NCBI GenBank assembly: GCA_032718475.1
Contig: JAUCBJ010006724.1
Location: 1-64,000 of the forward strand
DNA from: Nemertoderma westbladi
Lineage: Eukaryota; Xenacoelomorpha; Nemertodermatida; Nemertodermatidae
Direction of reading: 5' to 3'
DNA length: 64,000 bases
Shown in pieces: positions 1 through 12,130 of the stretch. Each line of letters begins with the position of its first letter. Within the stretch, counting starts at the first letter, position 1. Under the pieces are notes generated by a model that saw only the letters and a list, made by a program, of their open reading frames with translations, was not told the origin of the DNA and ran no database searches. The position numbers and the translations under genes were made by a program.

Positions 1-977
1 ACGCGGTAACTCCAAAGTATATTTGGAATTCTTGATAGAAGCATTGTAACAACAAATAAATGTCACCCGCGTTTACCCTACCAGACGTGCGTCTTTGGTA
101 TTATTACGATAAACGCCCTAGACCCAAATAATAAACGGAAAGACATAAACATCCATGTAAACCGAAACTTGTTGACGTATCACCTATGCTCACTCGGCTC
201 GAACGATCCTGGAGTAAACCTACGATCAGAGTCCCGGAATACTCGGTCAAACCTCCTCATTCCTTAGTTGGACCTCAGACCTGCGATCCTGGTGGTGTCG
301 CGGATCCTCGCGGACTGTATTCACTGTTCAAAGATCTAGTGCTACCCTAACAATTAATCGGTAACACTCCGACAGTGATTTCTAGCTAGCCGCCCATCTT
401 ACCTAGCTGGATTATGACGCAGACACCTAATATCATTATCCAACCGTATGGTCGTCCCGTTTAACGCGATACAACCCTTCATTAAAGTGAAGGAGAGCGT
501 TGTACGAAACGAGTTAAACGCTATTCTATAAAGATCAAAAAAGAAACCTGCGTTTGTTCAGATAAACGTAAGTTATAACAGTAAGTCCAATCGATAAACG
601 AATTGTCTTTATCTCAGTTCGATTGTGAAATCCAGAATCTCTAAGAAGATATCGCACTTAGACAACCCCATTCTCTGCGAGAGTTTTTGGATGAACGTAT
701 CCAGCTACGAGCGGAGGAAAATCAGCTCGAGGAGAAGCATATCGAAACGGCGGATACCCCGACCACAATCCTACACCTTCTGATGCAATCATATTGCACC
801 CTTCACCCAGGAGTTATGGCCCTCCTAGTAAAGTGGCTCCCCCCAAAGAGAAAAAGACTCTTGCTAGCCTCAAAAAACTGCGTAAACGCCGTCTGCGTAA
901 GAAAGATTAACTGTTTAGAGTATCTTTATGTTTTAGAAACTGTGATTTTTATATTTTATAGACTGAAAATCCCATTT
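1..977 (+). pseudogene. 3' internal remnant of a BEL/Pao-like LTR retrotransposon
   Basis: This stretch lies directly upstream of an LTR-like repeat that recurs at 55.2-56.4 kb, so it is probably the 3' internal end of an LTR element in plus orientation. The best coding trace is 695-910, about 70 codons ending in TAA, with a very basic C-terminus (KKLRKRRLRKKD). A TGA at 692-694 and no larger open frame upstream indicate decay. No RT or integrase motif is visible in 1-690. A competing frame gives a 117-residue ORF (687-1040) that runs into the LTR and resembles nothing I know. The BEL assignment rests on the adjoining LTR, not on the protein. Confidence 0.45.
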
Positions 978-2202
978 TCTGGGAGCGGTGTAAAAGCTTT
1001 TACTGAATTGTCCGGTTATTTTTCCTTATTTTTCCCGTAAAGTACTCTGTAGTTGGTTTACCAGGCATAAAAAGGCCGTGTCCTTGCTGTACTGGTGTTT
1101 TGGCGGACATAAGAGCTATTTCTTCTGTATTTGTACTTTAGAGGACATAATCCGTAATTCCGTGATGTAAAAGCTCGATACTCTTGAAAACAGTGTCGCT
1201 ACCATGACGACGGCTAGCAGCTGATATTGCCACGTCGACGTTTCTTTGTTTCTCTGTTCTCTCGTTGTTCAGGTTGACCAATCAGAGCGTTTGTTGTCTT
1301 TGTGTTGGAGGTATATACAGAAACTCAGTAGTTCAGTGTTATGTTTTTTGCCCAGAGCCTAAGAACCGGCTTTGGCACCTCCGTGTTTTCAGTTTTTAGT
1401 CTTACACTAGTAGGTTTAATTATAAAGGGCATATATCCTTTAACTACCTGACTCATGGAATCACTGCTAACTGATCATACATACTGACTGCTGAAACATT
1501 GCAAACTCATAACAATCAGTGTTCAGTTGTTGTTTTATACTGCTATTTACCGTCAGTTCTTCATAATATGGTTGATGAATTATTATATTTGGAATAACGA
1601 TAAATAACCCCGAAACCCAATATTCTTGATATACCGAAGGTAAGGGAGAAAGGTTACAGATAAACGATTGTGACTTATGTTAAAGTGGTTTGAAGTGAAT
1701 CTAATGTTATTTGATAGACCCTACATGAGTCAGTCTGTGTTCCTTTTATATGTGACTAAAATCAGTGAAGATCGGCAGATTAGTGTGCAGTATTGTGCAG
1801 CATTGTGTATGAGTGAGTCTGTTAAAGAAGCATTCCTAAAGAATGCGCCATATATGTGAATTATAATTAAGCCATATCGTTGTGAGTAGTTTAAGTCATA
1901 ACTCTGTTTATATAGATAAAGCGCCACGTCCTAAAGGAACTGTTAATATTACCGAAGGTGAATAATATTGTCAGAGATTATATAGTACTGTCAGTCGAAT
2001 AATACATTAGGCTTACATAGCAATAAAATTAAACCGTCGAACCCAATCTCCCGGGAATATCCAGCGGGTGAATGGTCGCGCACGGATTGGTTTCGACTAG
2101 TGTAGTGAATCAAATACTTGTCATAGACTAAAAACCGATTTAATATCTAGAAGACATCTTAATTTGGTGGGTTAAACTGCCAAAGGTCTGAAAGCGCGAA
2201 CA
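978..2202 (+). mobile_element. LTR copy (family A) of BEL/Pao-like element
   Basis: This segment aligns by eye along its whole length with 55198-56355, which precedes a BEL/Pao-like gag-pol frame, and its last third aligns with 29366-29688. It ends in CA (aaagcgcgaaca), as LTRs do. The 5' edge is uncertain because similarity starts near ctgggag at 978. The part at 1730-1930 is open on both strands over short distances but shows no recognisable protein. Nothing resembling a primer site follows; the 21-bp minisatellite starts at the next base. It is therefore a 3' LTR, or a solo LTR with an internal remnant attached. Confidence 0.7.
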
Positions 2203-2335
2203 GGTCCTATAGCTTGGAATCTGGTCCTATAGCATTGGAATCTGGTCCTATAGCATTGGAATCTGGTCCTATAGCATTGGAATCTGGTCCTATAGCATTG
2301 GAATCTGGTCCTATAGCATTGGAATCTGGTCCTAT
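2203..2335 (+). repeat. 21-bp minisatellite (about 6.5 copies)
   Basis: Unit ggtcctatagcattggaatc plus t, repeated almost perfectly six times with a partial seventh. The first unit is one base shorter. The array abuts the CA end of the LTR at 2202. Near-perfect copies suggest recent expansion. Confidence 0.9.
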
Positions 2336-4790
2336 TATGGAATTATTTGTCAAACAGATCTATGTAAAATTTTAAAAATATATATTTTGAATTCATTTGC
2401 ATTATTTGTATTAAATTGTTAGGTTCATATGTTTCTAAAAGATTATATTAAGTCCTTTTACATTTAGTATAGATATTTGTACAACATTGTTTAAGTGGTT
2501 CAGTAGCACATGCTGTCATGAGTAGGAATGCCTAAGGTGCGTGGTAAAAGCTAAGGTCGGTGGTAGCGTGCTAAGGTCGATGGTAGCTTGTTAAGGTGCG
2601 TGGTAGGGAGCTGCTAAGGTAAGTGTAAAATCCTGTGAGAATATTGAGTTCTCTGGTAGTAGAGGGAAATTTAAATTCTATAAATTGTACTTTCAGTGAC
2701 GCTGCCTATCTATACGCTATACCTGCCTTAGGCTGTTAGGGTTCTATTATCAGCCTATTATTATAGCAATAGGCAGAGGATGTTTAAAGGCAGAGGCTGT
2801 TTAATATACCTACCGGTACTGTAGGGTTAGGGGTTCAATAGCTTCTCTATTATTCAAAATTCAGCCCAAGGCATCATATATCATGACATCTGATGTAGGC
2901 TAAGCCCTATTCTTTATTATTACTGTATTACTGTATTCAAAAAAACACGGGATTTTCAACGGGCTTTAATTGGCAAAGTTAATACATATAAAGTAAAATA
3001 TGGTGGTGGTGAATATTATAGAGCTGAAATTATAATACATAGTAATAATATGATTGACAATAACTTCTATACCTTCCTTACTAAATTTCCTTACTAAATT
3101 ATTATGTCGGGACATGAAAGCTAATGGTTATTCATTAAAACAACTCCGGAAGGAAATTCAAACCCAGGATATCCGGAGTAATCAACGACCTCATTTCAGG
3201 AGCTATCAGATTGGTCCACCCTTGCTGTTATCGTGTGAAGAGAACCATCAACCCAGACGTGGTAAATCAACGTTATCTCTACCTCTGCCATTTCCAGGAC
3301 CAAATTCCATTGGCCATGCAACTAATAATACTTGATAGCGACAGCGATGAGTAAGATGGATGGATATATACTGTAGTATATACCGTTAAACTTTAACTGG
3401 AGTGGAGATTATTTTGTCCGGCTTATTGTATGAAATAATATCATTAAGATTGTTAATATGTTAAATAAACTTTAAATGTTAAAAAGGCGGCCCTGAGTGG
3501 TGGTTGTTTGTTGCTAAGGACGATACCGATCTCAACCAATGGATGGATGGGTTGGCGGCGCTATGTGGGGGCGCTGGCACCGAGGGATGGGATTCTAAAT
3601 CACTGACATTCCATTGCTTAATGGTTGAGGCGATTATGTCTACGTTTCCATGTTATAAATTTGGCGCTTATTAATGTTGGAGTAAATAAATTATAAAAAA
3701 TATGGCCTACGTTCTTACAATGTCCATTACGAGGTATTATTGTTCTTTTTTATATCTGTGTCTTTATTCTCGTTTTTAAAAGTTATTATAGCGCAGATTA
3801 TTTCCCACTCCTGCATTGTTTATAGATTCATTATTTTTATCAATGAAATTTAATTTTTAATAAATGTAAAAACCTTATCGGCAATGTTTTCTGTTTACTG
3901 GAAATGTTCTTTTTATTCTAGAAAAATTACATTATGTATAGTAATAGTTTATCGTTGAAGTTATTACATCAAAGAATATATCTTTAACGTTTCTTGTATC
4001 TTTTCTTTCTTTGTTTTTTTGTATCTTTATTCGCCGTAATTTACTCGAACCACCTGTGTTATATTGTCCGACAGTGTTTGCCACTCACTTTCTCTGACAT
4101 TGTCCGACAATGTCTTTCAATTATGATAATAAAATATGATAATTAAATATCACCACGAAATCAAATTGATTTTCACCTTGAGTTTTTCGGGATGCTGATC
4201 CATTATCACGAATATGACACTAAAAAATATCGTACCTTGTTAATTACGGCATTTTTTGATATGTGTCAATGTGCAGCACGAAAAATACAAGTAGCACAAA
4301 TTTGATATTCCAAAATTCAAATTCGATTTTTCTCGTTTGAAATTTTATGCTACTTGTATTTTTCGTCCCAGAGCAGACAAGCACCGACGATCATAGTTGC
4401 ATTCATATTCCCACGAATGATTATAACGAGTTGTATCATGATCAGCAACCTTGAAAACCAGTATAGCTTTAGACTTATCAAACCAAAGGCAAAATTTAAC
4501 AGTTTGAAATTTTTGCTACTTTTTACTTTTCATTCTGGAGCACCAGATGGCACTAAAAATGATGGTTGCATTGCCAGAATATTTTTTTAACAAGTTTTAT
4601 CGTAAACAGCGACCTCGAAAACCTTTAAACCATTCAAATTATAATTTTTGAGCCAAGATATAAACAAATGTCTAAAATGACCCCCCTCTGCCCCTCCCCC
4701 CCTGTGCCAATTGAGTAGTAAAATAGACCGGACCAGATAGGGTTAATTTATTTGGTCATATATGGCCATTGGTTTATTCTACACTGAAGA
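2336..4790. other. Non-coding AT-rich region
   Basis: No supported gene. A loose tandem motif (taaggtcggtggtag and variants, four to five copies) lies at about 2531-2625. A 93-codon frame at 3054-3335 has no recognisable domain and I do not support it. Around 4085-4105 there is a near-palindrome, gacattgtccgacaatgtc. A poly-C/T stretch lies at 4680-4702. Confidence 0.6.
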
Positions 4791-4795
4791 GAATC

Positions 4796-4928
4796 GCATG
4801 CTAGACACGTGCGATACGCATGGGTACTTCGCATGATATCCGCATGCGTATCGCTTCTAAAGGTCCCGACACTTTCCCATGCGATTCGCATGCGAATTAG
4901 ATGCGTGACCCACATGCGATACGCATGA
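4796..4928. repeat. Cluster of GCATGCG-type palindromes
   Basis: At least seven variants of a near-palindromic word built on GCGATACGCATG or CGCATGCG occur in about 130 bp, on both strands, in otherwise AT-rich DNA. No flanking inverted repeat is clear. Confidence 0.7.
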
Positions 4929-6365
4929 ACATTTTTGACTGGGGTTTCAATGGAAGTAGTTAAAATAATGTCCTATTTAAAAATGAAAACCATACTTTTT
5001 TTATCTACTTATAAAATAAATCATTTCAGCAATATGTCTAATGTTTTCACATTTTTTTCTTTTTTTCTTCCCTTTTCCCTCTTTTCTCCTTTCTGTTTTT
5101 CCTTGTTTTCCTGCTGGTTTTCTTTTTTTTTTCCCCCTCCCAGCAGTCTGTTTTACCCCAAGCCTCGGGCTATGCATGTAGTATGGGCCTATATGGCAGT
5201 GAAGGTTAATGGAAGATACTGTACTACTGTAAGATAAAACCATATACTGTAACTCACAAGTTGACATACTGTACCTTATACTGTATATCCATTACCTTTA
5301 GATCAATTTTACTTTAAACTAAGTTTTTTCAGTTACATGGTTTTGACTTAAAGAGGGCAGTATAATGTATTGGGTTTAGCAGTTTATAAACAGTTTAGTA
5401 GTTGGGTTTATTGTTGTTCACTTGGTTATTACAATAAAAAGTATTTCGGTCCAATGCCATTATGTCATCTCTGATTCACCTAACTATTTTGACGTCACAC
5501 GTATGTTTTATTTTTCCCAACTGGTACCATTCCACAGTGAGGCATCCCTAACACGGTGTGGGGTCTGGGTCTGACTTACACCTCGCCTCGGTGGAAAGAA
5601 ATTAAATAGCGACTGTAGTTTATTCTTACAACTCGTGTAAAATATGTAATCCTTTCTTTCTTCTCGACTCATGAATCTCGAGCATTAATGGTACCTTGGT
5701 TAGGAAAAGATGAGGCATAAACTATTACTTCGGCTCTACTGCTGCCCCCATTAATACATTTTATTTTTACTTTAACTAAAACCCACAAAGCGCCAGGTTA
5801 TACAAGTATACAATATACAAACTCATTGGAATCAAAAACAAACTTTAAGTGAAGTAAAAGAGTTTTATTCGGTTGTAAGGACAGGGATTACGCATTAACC
5901 TCTAGATAAAATTATAAAATTATTATTTAAAATATCGGCGCCGTTTTTAGCTAAAAAGACCGGACGGCAAAGAGGTTATCCCGATAAAGGATATAAATAT
6001 ATACAGTACAAATACTGTATACATAAAACCCTGTCGCTGTAAAGTGCTCCCAATTCCCTGAATTATTAAAGTGGTCGTTTATTGTTTTGATAAAAAAGGA
6101 ATAAGTGCAGGAATAAGTGCATGGGAATAAGTGGGAATCGGTTGAAGGGGGTCAAAGGGGATATAACTCGACATGCTACTAATTTATAAGTTTCACTTTG
6201 ATTCATTGATAGATTTCGTTTATGTTGCATTAAAATCAGATTCACTGAAAACATTAATAACCTTAAAATCAATGTATTTAATCAGTTACAAATATAGTTC
6301 ACTACAAAATACAACAATTTTGTTACCGGTAACTTTTAGATTTATGAACAGAATTGATATGGGTG
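4929..6365. other. Non-coding region with a polypyrimidine tract
   Basis: A nearly pure C/T run covers about 5048-5150, so short open frames on either strand here are composition artefacts. Several TACTGTA/TATACTGTA words occur at 5210-5290, and TGACGTCA (CRE-like) lies near 5491 with no gene start beside it. No supported gene. Confidence 0.55.
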
Positions 6366-6749
6366 TTTAGGCAGTCTTGCCGACTGAATTCTTTATTACA
6401 ATAACCGCATTTATGTTTGATATCTTGGTGAACGTATTTGATATGTTGTTTTAGCAAATGATTTTACACAATGAAAACAGTTTTACTTAATACCTTTATG
6501 AAAGTAGTTCACATGGGTGTTTACCTTTGCTGGCTGAATTCTTTATTACAATAACCGCACTTATATTTAATATCTTTATGTATATATAGAGTCGATATGT
6601 TGTTTTAGAACGCATTTTTTAGTAAATGATTTCCCACAATAGGAGCAGCTATACTTGAAGACACCTTTGTGGGCAAAGTTAATGTGGGTGTTTAGACTCC
6701 TTTGATAGCTGAATTCTTTATGACAATAACCGCACTTATGTTTTACATC
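6366..6749 (-). pseudogene. Decayed C2H2 fingers beyond the stop of the zinc-finger gene
   Basis: Reading on past the TAA of the zinc-finger gene, the minus strand still encodes finger units of the same two alternating types. At the stop, the linker codon expected to be Lys (H-K-D-I-K in the other units) is TAA, one base from AAA. Two well-preserved fingers follow in the same frame (about 6600-6749). After that a 4-base insertion around 6590 and further lesions break the frame, with finger debris continuing to about 6366. The original array was evidently longer. Alternatively these units never lay within the functional stop. Confidence 0.75.
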
Positions 6750-8417
6750 TTAGTGAACGGATTCGATATGTTGTTTTAGTACGGCTTTTCTAGCAAATGA
6801 TTTTCCACAATGAAAACAGTTGAACTTGATATCTTTATGGGAGTAGTTGATATGAGTGTTTAGATACGTTAGCTGACTGAATTCTTTATGACAATAACCG
6901 CACTTATGTTTTATATCCTTATGTATAGAGTCGACATGTCGTTTTAGTACGGCTTTTGTAGCAAATGATTTTCCACAATCGAAACAGTTGTACTTGATAT
7001 CTTTATGAAAGTAGTTCACATGAGTGTTTAGATTCCTTTGCTGACTGAATTCTTTATTACAATAATCGCACTTATGTTTTATATCTTTATGTATAGAGTC
7101 GACATGTTGTTTTAGTTCGGCTTTTTTAGCAAATGAATTTCCACAATCAGAGCAGCTATACTTGATGATACCTTTGTGGGCAAAGTTAATGTGGGTGTTT
7201 AGATTCCATTGCCGTCTGAATTCTTTATTACAATAACCGCACTTATGTTTTATATCCTTATGTATAGAGTCGACATGTCGGTTTAGTTCGGCCTTTGTAA
7301 CAAATGATTTTCCACAATCAAAACAGTTGTACTTGATATCTTTATGAAAGTAGTTCACATGGGTGTTTAGACTACCTTGCTGGCTGAATTCTTTATTACA
7401 ATAACTGCACTTATATTTAATATCTTGATGTATAGAGTCGACATGTTGTTTTAGTTTGTCTTTTGTAGCAAATGATTTTCCACAATCAGAACAGTTGTAC
7501 TTGATATCTTTATGAAAGTAGTTCACATGGGTGTTTAGATTCCCTTGCTGACTGAATTCTTTATTACAATAACCGCACTTATGTTTTATATCTTTGTGAA
7601 CGGATTCGATATGTTGTTTTAGTACGTCCTTTCTAGCAAATAATTTTCCACAATCGGAGCAGTTGTACTTGATATCTTTATGTATAAAGTCGACATGTCG
7701 TTTTAGTACGGCTTTTGTAGCAAATGATTTTCCACAATCGTAGCAGCTATACTTGATGATACCTTTGTGGGCAAAGTTAACGTGGGTGTTTAGCCTACTT
7801 TGATAGCTGAATTCTTTATTACAATAACCGCACTTATGTTTGTTATCTTTATGGGTAGCGTCAACATGCTTCTTTACATATTTTTTTCTTTTACACACTT
7901 TATCACAATAATCGCATTTATACTTATTCTTGACGTCTTTATAAACGGATTCTATATGTCTCTCTAAATTTCCTTTGATATTAAATAATTCATTGCAATG
8001 CAAACAGGAACTGGTATCTGAAGAAGATACCAACTCCCCAACAGTTTCATTAGAATTGCCGGACTCTGTTGTTGCACAACTGATTGTTGGTTCTGTACCT
8101 TCAGTTCCAATGGGCCTACGATACGAACAGTCTGGATTATTGTTTTCCCGTTTTTCAACAATAAAAGAATCTCCAGATTGTTCATAAGAAATATCTTCGT
8201 CATCTAGTACAGGGACAACATCTAGTCTACCGAACAAATTGTTGTGATCTTCGATGGGAGATGATTCGTAAACGCACTTCCCTTGATTAACATCAAGATA
8301 ATAGGGGGTGGAGTCTGTTGGTTCTTTCTTTATAATCATACAATCTGTTTGTTCTTTCTTTAGAATTATACCGGCACCAGATGATTTCTCTTTCAATAAA
8401 TTAGTATGTTTATCCAT
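6750..8417 (-). CDS. C2H2 zinc-finger protein, 15 tandem fingers
   Basis: Probable nuclear DNA-binding protein of 555 residues; I take the ATG at 8417. Residues 1 to about 137 form an acidic, Ser/Thr-rich tail with two short LKKEQTD/IKKEPTD motifs that fit the SUMO-acceptor consensus. Fifteen C2H2 units follow. The first is degenerate, with Tyr where the last His is expected. From finger 3 the units alternate between two types (H-K-C-G-Y-C-N-K-E-F and Y-N-C-x-D-C-G-K-S-F), giving a two-finger, 168-bp higher-order repeat. Linkers are H-K-D-I-K rather than the classical TGEKP. The gene appears intronless in this window and no KRAB, BTB or ZAD domain is visible. The frame ends in TAA directly before further decayed fingers, so the 3' end may be a truncated allele. 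The target sequence and role are unknown. Confidence 0.85.
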   Translation of the reverse strand: MDKHTNLLKEKSSGAGIILKKEQTDCMIIKKEPTDSTPYYLDVNQGKCVYESSPIEDHNNLFGRLDVVPVLDDEDISYEQSGDSFIVEKRENNNPDCSYRRPIGTEGTEPTISCATTESGNSNETVGELVSSSDTSSCLHCNELFNIKGNLERHIESVYKDVKNKYKCDYCDKVCKRKKYVKKHVDATHKDNKHKCGYCNKEFSYQSRLNTHVNFAHKGIIKYSCYDCGKSFATKAVLKRHVDFIHKDIKYNCSDCGKLFARKDVLKQHIESVHKDIKHKCGYCNKEFSQQGNLNTHVNYFHKDIKYNCSDCGKSFATKDKLKQHVDSIHQDIKYKCSYCNKEFSQQGSLNTHVNYFHKDIKYNCFDCGKSFVTKAELNRHVDSIHKDIKHKCGYCNKEFRRQWNLNTHINFAHKGIIKYSCSDCGNSFAKKAELKQHVDSIHKDIKHKCDYCNKEFSQQRNLNTHVNYFHKDIKYNCFDCGKSFATKAVLKRHVDSIHKDIKHKCGYCHKEFSQLTYLNTHINYSHKDIKFNCFHCGKSFARKAVLKQHIESVH

Positions 8418-10429
8418 TATCAAATCTTCAATAAATATTAATCAATAAATTAAATACAGGTGGTAGTAGTTTTAGGTATGTCAAGCTCTTCACTAATAAA
8501 AATTTCACGCGATGTAAATATAATAAATAGATTATATAAGAGCGTTCAAAAGTTGCATGTCACTGTAACGGAATGGAGCAGGTTATAGTAACAGTGACAA
8601 ACAAATGGAACCAAAAGAAAACTATCACTACTACAGTACCAGCAGTACCAGTACGATTCGAGAGTAAAGGTTTAGGTGATTTATTAAATATGTTATTGGC
8701 AATTGAATTAAAGAGACAGAGTGTGCTACGTACGGTCGCGGTTGTATGAAACTACGAAAGTTCCTATGTAACAAACTTCGCCCGCGTTTGAACTTAAGTA
8801 ATTAATTACCGGTACCTAATACTTAAACAAAAACTCAAGTTCGTGTAGTTGACTATGAAACTGTAACCTGTAAAGCCCATGGCGACGGACATTGTCAATA
8901 CTGCTAACTTTGAAGGTCGATTTCACTTGGTTGCTATGGTATTTTCAAAAAAACTAAATATGCCATTCACTTCATCATATCAAAAATATTAATCTTCAAT
9001 AAATTTTAACTCATCATATCTATAGATATACTATAAGAGCTGTTGCTATGGCAGTTTCCTCCGTTGCTATGTTTAAGACCCTCTTAAAAACCAGCTCAAC
9101 CTTTTGGTGAAGTCTACCCAATTTGTTTATAATGTCCGATATCAGTACTAAACATCTAGATGGTGTGGCTCAGTCGTATAAAAACACTCACGGGGTCATA
9201 GGCTGGAGCCTGTATTACATATAGAAACACCTAGATTTATAAACATTGAGGCAGAAAACAACAGTTGGACATTTTTTTACCTACGAAATTAAACATCATG
9301 ATTACTGAAATATTTCCGTTGCTATGTTAACCCGAGCGGGTTTTATAAATTGCAGAAATAGATAACAATTCAACCAGTGTGTATAAGTGTGGAACAATTC
9401 AACCAGTGTGTACGTACACTGCGTTGTACCGGTACTGGACTAGACTTTGAATGATACAGACTGAACTCTGAAACTGTAAGCTTGACGATGAGTATGGTCA
9501 CCATACTATGGTGTGGCATTCAAGGCGATAAAAGCTCTGTTAGATGGAAACCACAACGAGTCTAAACGACAAAACGAAGTTTGGACTTCGTCGTCTTCAT
9601 TCGAAGTTTATTGGACATCAGTCTTCCATTCCGGCTTTATTTAGACTCGGCAACCTTGTTCTCGGGTTTACTATTACTCCATGTGCCAGTGCCATCTGCC
9701 ATGTTTATGTTCAACCGATAATTTTTCGCCGCCACATCATCGTGACGCCGCCTTCAGGTAGTCGGAATAGTTCATATGAGTAGTTTAGTCTAGTACAGTA
9801 GTGCCGGTACACGCAGTGCATTCTACTGAAGTAGGTACCGGTTCTGGCTATATTGTTATCAATTCTGAGATTTAAAACTCCTTAAAGTTTAAAACTCCTG
9901 GCAACGAACGGTACGGCTACGGTAGTTAATTATAGGTAGTTATGTCGTTTACTTTTGAATTTTCGCTGAAAAAGTATAAAAAAATACAGCAAACCATAGT
10001 TTCTGTCTCATTTTTGATAAATCTATGTGTTTCTAGATGTTTCGGGCCTTTATCAAACTCGGTGTTTATTCTAGCTGTAGCGTTTCCAGGTATTATTAAG
10101 TACGTTTGATTGAACGACCATTCAGCCATTAATTATCTAATGTCAGGATTGTTTGGCTAGTGTCGTTCAAATGTACTAATACCCTGTTTCCAGGTGTTTC
10201 CAGCCATTTTCCAGGGTTTTCAGCTTTTCAGTACATACCAAGGACTACTCTACCATTGCAGGTGCAGCCATATACAGGTATAAGCAACAGTCTGACAGTG
10301 CTTACCCGTAATATATGAACGCAGAATACACTACACTGAATAATGACAATCACAAATATAGGCCTACAGCTGTACAGACCTGCAGACTGACAGACGTCAG
10401 GTAGGCTATGGGTTCAGGACTTAATGCAA
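8418..10429. other. Non-coding region upstream of the zinc-finger gene
   Basis: No supported gene. The zinc-finger promoter presumably lies near 8420-8700, but I cannot point to a convincing element. Around 9160-9220 the words tggctcagtcg and ggctggagcctg recall a tRNA-derived A box and downstream sequence of a SINE, but there is no B box. A 79-codon frame at 9544-9783 resembles nothing known to me. Confidence 0.5.
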
Positions 10430-10600
10430 CTGACACATACAGACATATGGAATCAGCATGCGGATGCATCATCGACCAATCAAAATTGCTAATCATCCCC
10501 TTCTATTTCCTTAGAAATTGGAGCCCTCCTATTGGCTTGTTTAGTCTTACTCTCAAGATTTGTGGTTTTCAAGCAATGTTAGACTATCTTTCTTATAAGG
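10430..10600. repeat. Dispersed repeat, copy 1 (inverted relative to 16275-16472)
   Basis: Reverse-complement similarity to 16275-16472 is strong: gatgcatcatc..accaatc, tatttccttagaaattg, ggagccctcctattggc and ttttcaagcaatgtta are shared in order. Family unknown, no coding potential. A poly-C/CTCC microsatellite follows at about 10613-10655. Confidence 0.7.
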
Positions 10601-10829
10601 TTTACTCTGAGGCACCCCCCCCCCCCCCCCCTCCCTCCCTCCCTCCACCCACCTACAGCTGCCAGTTGTCTATTGACTCTGCTGGCCTTGGAGTTACTCA
10701 ACTTAGGGAAAATATCATATTCATACAACTTATCGATTCATTCCATTGTTTTTATTTCAATGCTGCTACTTTTTAAATGCTTAAATGATAGTATATTTCT
10801 AGTGTCGGAATACACCACATAACAAATAA

Positions 10830-11650
10830 ATAATATAAATATAGATATATTAATTTATACATTATGTAAAAACAATAACAAATACACCAAACAATGTACC
10901 GGTATAAAGGTATTGTCCAACATAAGAATTATCCCTAAAGCTTTGCAGCTTATTTCCAAGGGGGTCCTTTATGTTACTTGGTTACAAATACAATATTACA
11001 CTACGCTAACCTAAAACCAATATAAAACGTAATTACTCTATGTACATGTACAACTTTACCAAGAGCGTGACAATGTCCGACTCAACGATAAAGATGTAAT
11101 GTACAGAATAATTTATTACAAAACGTAATTCAGTAATTACAGTATAAATAGTAAATAATTAATAAACTAATAACTTACTGTAGGACTATTGTACCTATTT
11201 TTACATTGCACACGGAGGTGAGATTTAACTGCAGATTTAAAAGAATGTTGATTATCTAGGTTTTTAATTTCATTAGGCAGAGCGTTCCAATTTTTAATAC
11301 CGTTAAAAAATAAAGTATCAGATTCAAAGTATTTACAATTCGGGAGGTAGAAGTTTGAAGCACTAGCTCTGGTACTGTAAGAGTGTATCGCGTACTCTGT
11401 TGAATTTTTGTTTTAGGTAATTGGGACACTTACCATTATACACTTTATGCACATGGTTAAGGCGTAGCTGCTTAACTCTACTTCCTAAGTTAAGTAGTCC
11501 ATCTTCAGAAAATTCAGCTGGAGTTAGGTGGTGCCTAGGTTTGTAGTCTTTAATAAATCGTACTACTTTATTCTGAGCTACTTGTAATTTACATTTAAGC
11601 TGTTTGGTTAAGCCTACATACCAAGAAGAGCATGCATGCATAGTCCATGT
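10830..11650 (-). mobile_element. 5'-truncated L2/CR1-like LINE, 3' end
   Basis: Minus-strand copy of the 3' end of a LINE. About 11363-11650 encodes the post-RT region (S-x-W-Y-x-G-L-T-K-x-L-K-x-K-L-Q-V-A-Q-N-K), followed by a broken C-terminus and a 3' UTR to about 10830. The same C-terminus and UTR recur in plus orientation at 45517-45865; both contain the same (A)TTGTTTGGTGTATTTGTTATTG segment just before the end. The 5' truncation lies near 11650. Confidence 0.8.
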
Positions 11651-11905
11651 GCCACTGTATTAAAGAAGAGCAATGTAACTGGAGAGGATATAAAATGCAG
11701 GGGCTGAAGCTTGACGCAAATCCCATCTCGGCAAATTAATATCTTGTCTCGGTGAATTAAGACTGTTATATCAATTAGATAACTGTTAATATTTTAATTG
11801 CGCCGAGTTTGGCAGGATAAAAACTGATTAAATAATTATATACACAATACACAATGAAATAAAATAATGATACAATCATATACTATTGAATTAATAATTA
11901 AAAAG

Positions 11906-12130
11906 TTATGTGTTGGCCCATTGCAAGAGAGTTCTTTTGTTATTTAAACAATGTAGGAGGTGGTAGATCATGGCTGTCTGGCCGCATAACTCGCATCGGG
12001 AGTAGTCTCCTGGTTGGTGGAAGGTTTTCGTACGGCACACGGCGTGGTGGAAACCGTGGATAGAGAACCTTGTCACCACGTGTCTCTGTGGTTCATTTGC
12101 GCCTGCCCATTTTCGGTTGGCGAACGCCAT
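11906..12130 (-). pseudogene. LINE ORF2 C-terminal CCHC-like segment
   Basis: A 74-residue frame with F-S-I-H-G-F-H-H, then C-E-L-C-G-Q and H-L-L-H-C. This is the zinc-knuckle-like C-x2-C..H-x4-C motif that closes ORF2 in several LINE clades. It follows the RT segment in the expected order, in another frame. Confidence 0.65.

Noticed and set aside
3054-3335. 93-codon frame
   Set aside because: No domain, no homologue recalled, AT-rich surroundings with no promoter evidence.
5001-5267. Lys/Arg-rich frame on the minus strand
   Set aside because: Antisense of the polypyrimidine tract.
9160-9220. tRNA gene or SINE
   Set aside because: A-box-like word only; no B box or cloverleaf.
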